64,000 nucleotides of DNA. Origin: an uncultured Dorea sp. (GTDB lineage: Bacteria > Bacillota > Clostridia > Lachnospirales > Lachnospiraceae). The notes below the pieces were generated by a model. The model searched no databases. It saw nothing but the letters and a program-made list of their open reading frames with translations, and was not told the origin of the DNA. The stretch covers positions 1 through 64,000 of the forward strand of contig CAJUAM010000005.1 in NCBI GenBank assembly GCA_910584615.1. The letters run 5' to 3'. Of this stretch, positions 8,678 to 17,206 are shown piece after piece. Each line of letters opens with the position of its first letter. Positions within the stretch are counted from its first letter, which is position 1. A program made the translations under genes and the position numbers.

Positions 8678-8769
8678 CGAAGAGTCGGAGCGCGGCTATG
8701 ATACTGTGCTGGACTTTATTACATAAGAGTACAAAAGGAATTTATGCAGAGAAAGAAGAGGGTATCATT

Positions 8770-10296
8770 ATGGCAGTTAAGTTGGTTTTGCTGGTTATTT
8801 TCTTTGGGATCATGGTAGCTGTGGGTCTCTACAGCAGGAAGCATGCGACCAGTGTGGACGGATTTGTATTGGGAGGGCGTTCTGTAGGGCCGTGGCTTAC
8901 GGCATTCGCATATGGGACTTCTTACTTTTCAGCAGTTGTGTTCGTCGGATATGCAGGGCAGTTCGGCTGGAAATATGGTATGGCTTCTACGTGGATCGGT
9001 CTTGGAAATGCAGTGATCGGAAGTCTTCTTGCGTGGGTAGTGCTTGGAAGGCGCACGAAGGTTATGACTCAACGGTTAAATTCGAAGACCATGCCGGATT
9101 TTTTCGGTGAGAGGTATGGGAGCAAGTCACTTAAGATTGCGGCATCCGCAATTGTATTCATCTTTCTGATCCCATATACGGCATCGGTTTATAATGGTCT
9201 GTCAAGGTTGTTTGGGATGGCGTTTAATATCCCGTATACATATTGTGTGGTAGGAATGGCTGTATTCACCGGGATCTATGTAATCCTTGGGGGATATATG
9301 GCGACGGCGATCAACGATTTTATTCAGGGTATCATCATGCTTGCGGGTATCTGTGCCGTGATCGGTACGGTACTTGGCGGACAGGGAGGATTGATTGAAG
9401 CGATCCGGAAGATGGCGGAGATTCCAAGTGATATTGAGATCACTATGGGGCAGCCGGGCGCGTTTACTTCATTTTTAGGGCCTGACCCGCTTAACCTTCT
9501 TGGAGTTGTTATCCTGACTTCCCTTGGTACATGGGGGCTTCCCCAGATGGTTGGAAAGTTCTATGCTATCAAGGATGAGAAATCTATCAATACCGGTACA
9601 GTTATTTCAACAATCTTCGCGGTGATCATCTCCGGAGGCTGCTATTTTCTCGGAGGATTCGGAAGACTGTTTGATAATCCGGCTATTTATGATGAGACGG
9701 GCGCGGTTGTTTTTGACGGGATCGTTCCGTATATGCTGTCGACTCTGCCGGATATACTGATCGGAGTTGTGGTAGTTCTTGTATTATCCGCATCTATGTC
9801 AACGCTTGCCTCGCTGGTACTTACTTCCAGTTCGACGCTGACTCTGGATCTTTTAAAGGATAATATTGTAAAGGATATGGATGAGAAAAAGCAGGTAAAG
9901 ACGATGCAGATCCTCGTTGTGTTTTTTATCGTGCTGTCAGTTGTGATCGCGCTTGACCCGCCGACTTTTATCGCCCAGCTCATGGGTATCTCATGGGGGG
10001 CTCTTGCGGGAGCGTTCCTTGCGCCGTTTATGTACGGACTGTACTGGAAAGGCGTTACAAGGGAAGCGGTATGGGCAAGTTTTGCGACAGGTGTCGGGAT
10101 TACTGTTTCTAATATGTATTTCCACTATATCGCCTCTCCGATCAATGCAGGCGCAGCTGCCATGATAGCGGGGCTGATCGTCGTTCCGGCTGTAAGTGCG
10201 GTGACACCGAAGCTTCAGAAAGAAAAAGTAGATGAAATCTTTATGTGTTATGAAGAGAAAGTGACGATATCGAAAAAACGTTCGTTAGAAGAGTAG
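8770..10296 (+). CDS. Sodium:solute symporter (SSS family)
   Basis: The 508-residue membrane protein belongs to the SSS family (proline, pantothenate, sugar and related sodium symporters), with about 13 membrane segments. Family features include FVLGGRSVGPWLTAFAYGTS after the first segment, the GGYMATAINDFIQGIIM segment and SASMSTLASLVLTSSSTL late in the protein. I start at ATG 8770, behind AGAAGAGGG, because hydrophobic homology begins there; the longer frame upstream runs through the inverted repeat and lacks family character. It has its own promoter and terminator and so is a single-gene unit. The substrate is not evident. Confidence 0.88.
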   Translation: MAVKLVLLVIFFGIMVAVGLYSRKHATSVDGFVLGGRSVGPWLTAFAYGTSYFSAVVFVGYAGQFGWKYGMASTWIGLGNAVIGSLLAWVVLGRRTKVMTQRLNSKTMPDFFGERYGSKSLKIAASAIVFIFLIPYTASVYNGLSRLFGMAFNIPYTYCVVGMAVFTGIYVILGGYMATAINDFIQGIIMLAGICAVIGTVLGGQGGLIEAIRKMAEIPSDIEITMGQPGAFTSFLGPDPLNLLGVVILTSLGTWGLPQMVGKFYAIKDEKSINTGTVISTIFAVIISGGCYFLGGFGRLFDNPAIYDETGAVVFDGIVPYMLSTLPDILIGVVVVLVLSASMSTLASLVLTSSSTLTLDLLKDNIVKDMDEKKQVKTMQILVVFFIVLSVVIALDPPTFIAQLMGISWGALAGAFLAPFMYGLYWKGVTREAVWASFATGVGITVSNMYFHYIASPINAGAAAMIAGLIVVPAVSAVTPKLQKEKVDEIFMCYEEKVTISKKRSLEE

Positions 10297-10315
10297 CCGC
10301 ACATTAAAATACATC

Positions 10316-10349
10316 AAGGGAAGTGATTAAAATTAGCACTTCCCTTTTT
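10316..10349 (+). terminator. Terminator after the symporter gene
   Basis: AAGGGAAGTG (10316-10325) pairs with CACTTCCCTT (10337-10346) across an 11-base loop, with a T-run at the 3' side. Confidence 0.85.
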
Positions 10350-10511
10350 GGTTGTTCTATGTTAGGATATGAGAGAATTAAAAATAGACAATAAAGTTGA
10401 TGGATATTAAGTTGTGTATATGTCCTGAGAAGTATATTTGCAAGGATATGGATAATCGGAGCTTAACAGGAGATTTACATCTATTTTATATGAGATGGAG
10501 GAGATGGATTT

Positions 10512-12500
10512 ATGAAAAATTATAACAAGTATGAGAGAACGTATTTTATGCCGCCTGTTGTTACTTATGACTGGGTGAAGAAGGATTATATTGACAGGCC
10601 GCCTATGTGGTGCAGTGTAGACCTCAGGGACGGGAATCAGGCTCTGATCGAGCCGATGAGTCTGGAAGAGAAGCTTGAGTTTTTCCAGATGCTGGTGGAT
10701 GTGGGATTTAAGGAGATCGAGGTGGGATTTCCGGCTGCTTCAGAGACAGAGTATCAATTTCTTCGTACGCTGATAGAGAAAGATATGATTCCGGATGATG
10801 TGACAGTACAGGTGCTGACACAGGCGAGAGAACATATCATCAAGAAGACTTTTGAGGCAGTAAAGGGGGCTCCCCATGCGGTTGTCCATCTGTATAATTC
10901 TACCTCAGTTGCCCAGAGGGAACAGGTATTTAAGAGAGATAAAGAAGAGATCAAGAAGATCGCCATTGACGGGGCGAAGCTTCTTTTAGAGCTTGCCAGT
11001 GAGACAGACGGCAATTTTACCTTCCAGTACAGCCCGGAAAGTTTCCCGGGGACTGAGGTTGACTACGCAGTGGAAGTGTGCAATGCGGTACTGGATGTAT
11101 GGCAGCCCACAGCAGATAATAAGGCGATCATCAACATTCCGACTACGGTAGAAAATGCTATGCCTCATGTGTTCGCCTGCCAGCTTGAGTATGTACACAA
11201 GCACTTAAAATACAGGGATCATGTGATTTTGTGCCTGCATCCTCACAATGACAGAGGATGCGGTGTTGCTACAGCTGAACTTGGTATACTGGCAGGGGCT
11301 GACCGGATTGAGGGGACACTGTTTGGAAATGGAGAGCGTACCGGCAATGTGGATATCGTGACGCTGGGTATGAATATGTTCTCCCACGGGGTTGACCCGA
11401 AGCTTGATTTTTCTGATATGCAGCATCTTAGAGATACTTATGAGAGACTTACGAGAATGGAGGTCAATCCAAGGCAGCCGTATGGCGGAGATCTGGTATT
11501 TACAGCATTTTCAGGTTCCCATCAGGATGCGATCGCAAAGGGAATGGCATGGAGAGAGGAAAAGAAGTGTGACAAATGGACAGTTCCGTATCTGCCGATC
11601 GATCCGCAGGATGTGGGCAGAAAATATGATTCTGATGTGATCCGCATCAACAGCCAGTCTGGCAAAGGCGGCGTAAGCTATATCCTGAAGCAGAGTTTTG
11701 GCATCAATCTTCCTATGAAGATGAGAGAAGAGGTGGGATATCTTGTTAAGGATGTGTCCGATAAGGCTCATAAAGAATTAAGTCCTGAGTGGATATATGA
11801 GATCTTTGCCGATAATTATGTGAATACAAAGCCGGTATTTTCTATTGACGAGTGTCATTTTAAACAGGTAGATGGAATTACGGCAGAAGTTTCCATTAAC
11901 CATACAGGAGAAAGCAGGACTATAACTGCCAATGGAAACGGGCGTCTTGACGCGGTGAGCAATGCGATCAAGCAGTATTTTAATATCAGCTATGAACTCA
12001 GGTTTTACGAGGAGCATTCTCTGACAAGAGGGTCTTCTTCTAAGGCGGTGGCATATGTAGGGATTGTGTGCAAAGGCAAAGACTTCTGGGGCGTAGGCAT
12101 TGACGCGGATATTATCAGCGCATCCATTGAGGCTTTGATCGTCGCTGTGAATAAGATTGAAGAAATCGGTCATGCGGATACATGCAAGGATGCAAGGATG
12201 ATAGAGATCATGAATTATATCCAGGCGAATTATATTGATATCACACTGGATGATCTGGCAGATAAGTTCTTTTTGTCAAAACCTTATATTTCCAAATATA
12301 TTAAAGAAAAGTCAGGCATGACTTTTGGGGATCTGGTGAAGAAGATCCGTATGAAGAAGGCAAAGGCACTTCTTAAGAGCAGTAATATGACAGTGGAAAA
12401 TATTTCATTGTCCGTTGGGTATCAGAATGTGGAGCATTTTAACAGACTGTTTAAGAAAGCATATAATATGACTCCGATGCAGTTCCGCAACCAAAAGTAA
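10512..12500 (+). CDS. leuA: 2-isopropylmalate synthase fused to an AraC-type DNA-binding domain
   Basis: The first part (about residues 1-430) is a LeuA of the yeast-like (LeuA2) type, condensing acetyl-CoA and 2-ketoisovalerate in leucine synthesis: WCSVDLRDGNQAL supplies the metal-binding aspartate, and LHPHNDRGCGVA and GTLFGNGERTGNVD are catalytic-site motifs. Residues about 440-550 resemble the leucine-binding regulatory (LeuA dimer) domain, including LTRGSSSKAVAYVGI. Residues about 558-662 are an AraC/XylS helix-turn-helix pair, with TLDDLADKFFLSKPYISKYI and the signature SVGYQNVEHFNRLFKKAY ending in MTPMQFR. The frame is continuous, so this is a fusion, not two genes. No other leucine gene is nearby. 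A leucine-sensing enzyme that also binds DNA is my inference. Confidence 0.9.
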   Translation: MKNYNKYERTYFMPPVVTYDWVKKDYIDRPPMWCSVDLRDGNQALIEPMSLEEKLEFFQMLVDVGFKEIEVGFPAASETEYQFLRTLIEKDMIPDDVTVQVLTQAREHIIKKTFEAVKGAPHAVVHLYNSTSVAQREQVFKRDKEEIKKIAIDGAKLLLELASETDGNFTFQYSPESFPGTEVDYAVEVCNAVLDVWQPTADNKAIINIPTTVENAMPHVFACQLEYVHKHLKYRDHVILCLHPHNDRGCGVATAELGILAGADRIEGTLFGNGERTGNVDIVTLGMNMFSHGVDPKLDFSDMQHLRDTYERLTRMEVNPRQPYGGDLVFTAFSGSHQDAIAKGMAWREEKKCDKWTVPYLPIDPQDVGRKYDSDVIRINSQSGKGGVSYILKQSFGINLPMKMREEVGYLVKDVSDKAHKELSPEWIYEIFADNYVNTKPVFSIDECHFKQVDGITAEVSINHTGESRTITANGNGRLDAVSNAIKQYFNISYELRFYEEHSLTRGSSSKAVAYVGIVCKGKDFWGVGIDADIISASIEALIVAVNKIEEIGHADTCKDARMIEIMNYIQANYIDITLDDLADKFFLSKPYISKYIKEKSGMTFGDLVKKIRMKKAKALLKSSNMTVENISLSVGYQNVEHFNRLFKKAYNMTPMQFRNQK

Positions 12501-12513
12501 TTATGAAAGGACA

Positions 12514-12580
12514 CAGTCCCGAAAGAAATCATCTCCCATGCAAATGGGGACGATATTTCTTTCGGGACTGTTGAATTTTT
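12514..12580. terminator. Bidirectional terminator between leuA and the CoA-disulfide reductase gene
   Basis: A perfect 16-bp stem pairs 12514-12529 with 12555-12570 (CAGTCCCGAAAGAAAT and its complement), with a smaller inner stem and T-rich flanks. It separates two convergent genes and probably serves both. Confidence 0.85.
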
Positions 12581-12585
12581 GGATC

Positions 12586-14277
12586 TTACCGGTCCATACC
12601 GCAGGCAGAAGCCGATTCGGTCAGACAGCGGTCGTTTGTTACTGCGTCATAGAACCGGAAGCCTCCGGCAAAGTTATACGCATCATAGCCATTCCCGGCG
12701 AGGATCCGGCAGGCAATATAGCTTCTGAGACCGCTCTGGCAGATTACATAGACGGGCTTTCCTTTTTTTACTTCATCCAGCCGTTTGCGCAGTTCGTCCA
12801 CAGGGATGTTTTGAAAACCTTCAATATGTCCGCTGCGGTATTCACCTGTCGTTCTGACATCCAGCAGGGTGACGCTTCCGTCATTGGGAAGATTGTTTAA
12901 GTCATCCAAAAACCATTGTTTAAGAATTCCCTTTTCGATATTGTCAATCATGAATCCTGCCATATTTACAGGATCTTTCGCAGAGGAGTAAGGCGGCGCA
13001 TAGGATAGATCGAGGCTTTTAAGTCCGGTAGCTTTAAGTTCTGCGTGGATGGCTGCGGCCAGCACGTCAATACGCTTATCCACGCCGTCATAGCCTACGA
13101 TCTGCGCGCCTAAAAGACGAAAAGTCTCTTTCTCAAACACAACTTTCATAGTCATGAGCTTTCCGCCCGGATAGTAGCCGGCATGGTTCATCGGGGAAAG
13201 GATCACCTTATCCACACATAACCCGGCCTTTCTGGCATTGGATTCATTCACACCGGTGACGGCGGCGGTCATGCCGAAGACTTTGATGATACTGCTGCCT
13301 TGAGAGCCGGTATAGCGGCTGTCTATACCGCAGATGTTGTCGGCAGCGATCCGTCCCTGCCTGTTGGCCGGGCCTGCTAAGGAAATCAGTGTATCCTGCG
13401 CGGTAACATAATGCTTTACCTGCACTGCATCTCCCACAGCGTATATATCAGGGACAGAGGTTTCCATCCGGTCGTTCACTGCGATACTCTCTTTGATACC
13501 CAGCTTAAGACCCGCTTCTTTCGCAAGATGTGTATCCGGAGTGACGCCGATGGCCAGTACTACCATGTCGGCGTGAAGGGGAGCTTCATCTTTAAGAAAG
13601 ACATCTACACCGTTTGTGCTTTCCCCAAAACCTTCTACAGTGCGTCCTAAGAGCAGCTTCACACCATGTCTTCGCATTTTGGCATGGATAAAAGCGGCCA
13701 TATCCGGATCGAAAGGATTCATCAGCTGTCTGGGCCGCTGGACGATAGTTACTTCCAGACCAAGTTCCCTTAAGTTTTCAGCCAGCTCAAGACTGATAAA
13801 ACCGCCGCCTGCCAGCACGGCTGATCTTGGGTGATGTTTATTGATGTACTCTTTTAAGAAAAATGTATCTTCTACTGTCCGCAGGGTAAATACTTTGTCT
13901 GATCCTGTTCCTGAAACTTTTGGCCGGGCAGGTCTGGCGCCGGGGGACAGGATGAGTTTGTCGTAGTCTTCTTCAAACGTCTCGCCGGTTTCAAGATTTT
14001 TTACAGAAACGCATTTTTTGTCTGGGTGGATGGCTGTGACCTCATGATGTACTTTCATGATTACTCTAAAGCGGGAGAAGAAGCTTTCAGGGGTCTGAAG
14101 AGTTAACTCTTCAGGATCGCTTATCACGTCTCCGATATAATAGGGAAGACCGCAGTTTGCGTAGGAGATATACCCTGACCGTTCAAACACTATGATCTCT
14201 GCCTGTTCATCCAGTCTGCGGATCCTTGCCGCTGCTGTGGCTCCACCTGCCACGCCGCCTACGATTACTATTTTCAT
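12586..14277 (-). CDS. CoA-disulfide reductase / pyridine nucleotide-disulfide oxidoreductase with rhodanese domain
   Basis: A 563-residue two-domain flavoprotein. The N-terminal part has the FAD motif KIVIVGGVAGGATAAARIRR and the single active cysteine Cys42 in SYANCGLPYY, the signature of the CoA-disulfide reductase/NADH oxidase/polysulfide reductase family. The second dinucleotide motif reads AVLAGGGFISLELAENL. The C-terminal 100 residues are a rhodanese domain with LLDVRTTGEYRSGHI and probable catalytic Cys513 in VICQSGLRS. Such fusions reduce CoA disulfide, persulfides or polysulfides, so a role in thiol or sulfane-sulfur balance is likely; the exact substrate is uncertain. The start at 14277 follows AAAGGTGG on this strand. 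It is monocistronic. Confidence 0.9.
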   Translation of the reverse strand: MKIVIVGGVAGGATAAARIRRLDEQAEIIVFERSGYISYANCGLPYYIGDVISDPEELTLQTPESFFSRFRVIMKVHHEVTAIHPDKKCVSVKNLETGETFEEDYDKLILSPGARPARPKVSGTGSDKVFTLRTVEDTFFLKEYINKHHPRSAVLAGGGFISLELAENLRELGLEVTIVQRPRQLMNPFDPDMAAFIHAKMRRHGVKLLLGRTVEGFGESTNGVDVFLKDEAPLHADMVVLAIGVTPDTHLAKEAGLKLGIKESIAVNDRMETSVPDIYAVGDAVQVKHYVTAQDTLISLAGPANRQGRIAADNICGIDSRYTGSQGSSIIKVFGMTAAVTGVNESNARKAGLCVDKVILSPMNHAGYYPGGKLMTMKVVFEKETFRLLGAQIVGYDGVDKRIDVLAAAIHAELKATGLKSLDLSYAPPYSSAKDPVNMAGFMIDNIEKGILKQWFLDDLNNLPNDGSVTLLDVRTTGEYRSGHIEGFQNIPVDELRKRLDEVKKGKPVYVICQSGLRSYIACRILAGNGYDAYNFAGGFRFYDAVTNDRCLTESASACGMDR

Positions 14278-14437
14278 ATAGATTCCACCTTTCTTGTATA
14301 TGCAGATATTTATTTTTTATGGTTTTAGTATACACCATTACAGGAGGTTCTTTCTGTGATGAGATCACATTTTATCATTTTTCTTTCAGGAAACTTAAAA
14401 AGACATAAAAATTATATTTTCTGCTTTTCCCGGGATA

Positions 14438-14466
14438 TTTCCAAAAAGGATTTTTTGTTGTATAAT
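14438..14466 (+). promoter_or_regulatory. Possible promoter for the Ig-like secreted protein gene
   Basis: TATAAT at 14461-14466 is a perfect -10 box. A weak -35 (TTTCCA, 14438-14443) sits 17 bases upstream. Confidence 0.4.
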
Positions 14467-14518
14467 AGGATTGTTGATGCAGGATATTACAAAAATAAAT
14501 GGTGTGAGGAGCAGACAT

Positions 14519-15838
14519 ATGAAAAAAAGAATGATATGTAAGATGATAGTCATAGCCGTATGTGCTTATCTGACAGCGCAGTGGATGGGAAGCAGGGGTC
14601 CCTGGCAGGTTCTGGCAGAGGAAGTACAGCCGGGATATGATGTTTCGGACAGTCAGGAAAACGCAGAGGAGACAGAACATATATGGGGGCCATGGAAGAC
14701 GATAGTAAAGCCGACGGTGTTAAAAGAGGGAGAAAAGCAACGGGTATGTTCTGGCTGTAAAGAAATACAGACAGCTAGGATTGCAAAGGTAAAACCAACG
14801 ATCAAGCTCAATAAGACCACGATTTCTCTGAAGGTCAAGCAGACAGCAACGCTTAAAGTGAGTAAGCTTGCGGCAGGAGATTATGTAAAATCATATAAGA
14901 GCAGCAATAAAAAAATTTTTACAGTAGATAAAAAAGGTAAGGTCAAAGCGAAAAAGGTCGGAACAGCTAAGTTAACGGTTACTCTGGCAAGCGGGAAAAA
15001 AGCAACGGCTAACATTAAAGTGAAAAAAGGGATCGTTGAGACTACAAAGATAACGGTCAATGCTTCGAGACTTATTTTACTGAAGGGCGGAAAGTATAAG
15101 TTAAAAACCACATTGAAGCCAGCAGACAGCCAACAGAAAGTCACATATTCATCTTCTAATAAAAAGGTGGCGTCAGTAAGCAGTAAAGGGACTGTCACTG
15201 CGAAGAAAACAGGAAACGCGCAGATAACAGTCAAATCGGGAAGTAAGTTAAAGAAGATCAATGTAATGGTACAGACATTCACCTTGCCCAAAAAAGAGAC
15301 TGAACCTCTTTTAAAGTCCTGCCGGAAGATAGCGAGGACTATGATGAAAGATGGAAACTGGAGCTATTACAGCGGACCTTCTGCCGGCTCAAATATTAAG
15401 GATAGTTTCAAAGAAGCGAGAAGTGTGAAAAAAAGACAGTCGAATTGCGCGAATTATGTGAATTTCTGTATGCAGGACGCCGGAACATTAAAGCCTGGAA
15501 TGTCTTTTTACAGTGACAGTAAAGCTAAGATCGTTTATCGGGGAAGTAAAGCTCAAAAAGAGGCTACAAAGAAAATGCTTGAAAGTAATTATGATATTAT
15601 AAAGGTGGGCGGTAAAAAGGCTGTAAACGCAGAGCTTGAGCCGGGGGATATCTGTCTTTATAAAGGTCATGTGAATGTTTTCGCGGGACTTAATAAAAGC
15701 AAAGTCCCGATGTGGTATGATGCGGGAAGAGGTTCAACTTCTGACGGAAAGCAGCAGAGCGGGTACTTTAATCATATGTACTGGGCATCCTATTATAATT
15801 CAATGCCGGTCTATATTGTGCTGAGATCAAAAAAATAA
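14519..15838 (+). CDS. Secreted Ig-like (BIG2) protein with C-terminal NlpC/P60- or CHAP-like domain
   Basis: From ATG 14519 after GTGAGGAG the protein is 439 residues. A basic N-terminus and hydrophobic stretch (MICKMIVIAVCAYLTAQW) suggest export. Next comes a short module with CSGCKEIQTARI, then two bacterial Ig-like (BIG2) domains of about 80 residues; the second has TYSSSNKKVASVSSKGTV. The C-terminal 180 residues contain RQSNCANYVNFCMQDAG and, further on, GDICLYKGHVNVFAG. The cysteine and histidine are spaced as in NlpC/P60/CHAP cysteine hydrolases, which cleave peptidoglycan peptides. Enzyme activity is inferred from these two residues only. It has its own terminator and opens the envelope-gene block. 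Confidence 0.7.
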   Translation: MKKRMICKMIVIAVCAYLTAQWMGSRGPWQVLAEEVQPGYDVSDSQENAEETEHIWGPWKTIVKPTVLKEGEKQRVCSGCKEIQTARIAKVKPTIKLNKTTISLKVKQTATLKVSKLAAGDYVKSYKSSNKKIFTVDKKGKVKAKKVGTAKLTVTLASGKKATANIKVKKGIVETTKITVNASRLILLKGGKYKLKTTLKPADSQQKVTYSSSNKKVASVSSKGTVTAKKTGNAQITVKSGSKLKKINVMVQTFTLPKKETEPLLKSCRKIARTMMKDGNWSYYSGPSAGSNIKDSFKEARSVKKRQSNCANYVNFCMQDAGTLKPGMSFYSDSKAKIVYRGSKAQKEATKKMLESNYDIIKVGGKKAVNAELEPGDICLYKGHVNVFAGLNKSKVPMWYDAGRGSTSDGKQQSGYFNHMYWASYYNSMPVYIVLRSKK

Positions 15839-15872
15839 AGATTGATATTAGAAAAATTATACGGGAAAAAGG

Positions 15873-15904
15873 CTGGGATATCGGTGCAGGTATCCCGGTC
15901 TTTT
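15873..15904 (+). terminator. Terminator after the Ig-like protein gene
   Basis: CTGGGATA (15873-15880) pairs with TATCCCGG (15891-15898, one G-T pair), followed by TCTTTT. Confidence 0.7.
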
Positions 15905-15980
15905 CATGTTTTGGGATGGAATTTTTAAAATATCAATTGTTGGATTAATTTTTAAGATTTTAAAATCAAGATGATAGGGA

Positions 15981-16010
15981 TTGACAAATATATGAACGGG
16001 AAGGTAGAAT
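15981..16010 (+). promoter_or_regulatory. Probable promoter of the acyltransferase/MBOAT gene run
   Basis: TTGACA at 15981-15986 and TAGAAT at 16005-16010 with an 18-base spacer, about 50 bases before the first gene of a same-strand series that reaches 24979. Confidence 0.6.
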
Positions 16011-16062
16011 AAATATGTATGTACATTGAGAAGATGTAGATTGAAAACATTAGGAGAAGTGT

Positions 16063-17175
16063 ATGAATAAGAATTTTACGAAAAATGACACGCTGGCAGT
16101 CAAAGGGATTGCTATTATTGCTATGCTGTTCCATCACTGCTATACGTCAAAAACTGATTTGAACGCATACATGATATCTTATGCGCCCTTTGCGAAGGAG
16201 ACTGTGCTTAGAATGTCTTTATGGTCAAAGGTGTGTGTCGGAATGTTCGTTTTTTTAAGTGCATATGGCATTACACTCTCTTTAAAAAAAATATACCCCA
16301 AAAAAGATGAAAAAACAAAATATATTGCTTTTCAGACGAAGCGGAGGATATGGAGGATACTAAGCGGCTTCTGGCCGGTTTATCTGTTTGTGACAGCGGG
16401 AAGCCTGATCTGGGCGAGAGACAGTTTTCAGGTATATAAAGGCGGTTTTTCACGATATATATATGTATTGCTGGATCTTTTGGGACTGTCTGATCTTATG
16501 GGTACACCTCAGTTTATCGGGACATGGTGGTATCTGGGACTTGCTTTGACAGAAGTTTTGATGCTTCCAGTTCTCTACTGGTTTTATACACAGTACGGAG
16601 CTTTTATATTGATCGGGATCAGTTATATTTTACCGGTGATGACAGGAGTGGATATGACAGATTTTCTGCGCTGGCTGCCGGCGATGACTTTAGGAATCTG
16701 GTTTGCTGACCGCAACCTTCTGGCTGAAATCAAGGAATATACAATTCCTCATACGAAATTAGGTGTGACCAGAGTGATAGAGGCTTTAATATTGCTCATA
16801 TTGCTCTTTTTCGCTTATAAGCTGAGATTTTCTGATTTTGGCAAGAATCATATGGAGATTGTAGACAGTATCACGCCATTGATCGTTATACTGATCACAT
16901 ATATTTTTCTGTGCGATCTTTTGGTGATCACAAAATTCTTACAATTACTGGGCAGACATTCGATGAATATTTTTTTGTTCCACAATTTTATACGCGGGAG
17001 ATGGTTTGAAGGATTTTCTTATTCCTTCCGGTACTGGTGGCTGATCACATTAGTACTGATCTTGGATTGTCTGGTGATATCTATTGTTTTAGAAAAGGTA
17101 AAAGCTTTGCTTTGCTATGAACGGTTTACGTCATGGGTAGAAGATAAGATAAAAATGCCGGCTGTAAACAGCTGA
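16063..17175 (+). CDS. Acyltransferase-3 family integral membrane protein
   Basis: The 370-residue protein has about ten hydrophobic segments and the Acyl_transf_3 family start: a short basic N-terminus, LAVKGIAIIAMLFHHCY with the conserved histidine pair, and a KVCVGMFVFLSAYGITLSL segment. The family moves acyl groups, usually acetyl, onto extracellular glycans across the membrane (for example the membrane half of OatA). There is no attached SGNH domain, but separate SGNH proteins are encoded downstream. It ends 31 bases before the first MBOAT gene. The modified polymer is unknown. Confidence 0.8.
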   Translation: MNKNFTKNDTLAVKGIAIIAMLFHHCYTSKTDLNAYMISYAPFAKETVLRMSLWSKVCVGMFVFLSAYGITLSLKKIYPKKDEKTKYIAFQTKRRIWRILSGFWPVYLFVTAGSLIWARDSFQVYKGGFSRYIYVLLDLLGLSDLMGTPQFIGTWWYLGLALTEVLMLPVLYWFYTQYGAFILIGISYILPVMTGVDMTDFLRWLPAMTLGIWFADRNLLAEIKEYTIPHTKLGVTRVIEALILLILLFFAYKLRFSDFGKNHMEIVDSITPLIVILITYIFLCDLLVITKFLQLLGRHSMNIFLFHNFIRGRWFEGFSYSFRYWWLITLVLILDCLVISIVLEKVKALLCYERFTSWVEDKIKMPAVNS

Positions 17176-17206
17176 TGTCTGCGAAGGTGAAAAACGGGAG
17201 GGATAT

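Noticed and set aside
10400..10525. 41-codon frame upstream of and overlapping leuA, as a leucine leader peptide
   Set aside because: No ribosome site, no run of leucine codons, and no following terminator-antiterminator structure.
12538..12900. 120-codon plus-strand frame opposite the rhodanese domain
   Set aside because: It is antisense to the conserved catalytic region and begins inside the terminator.
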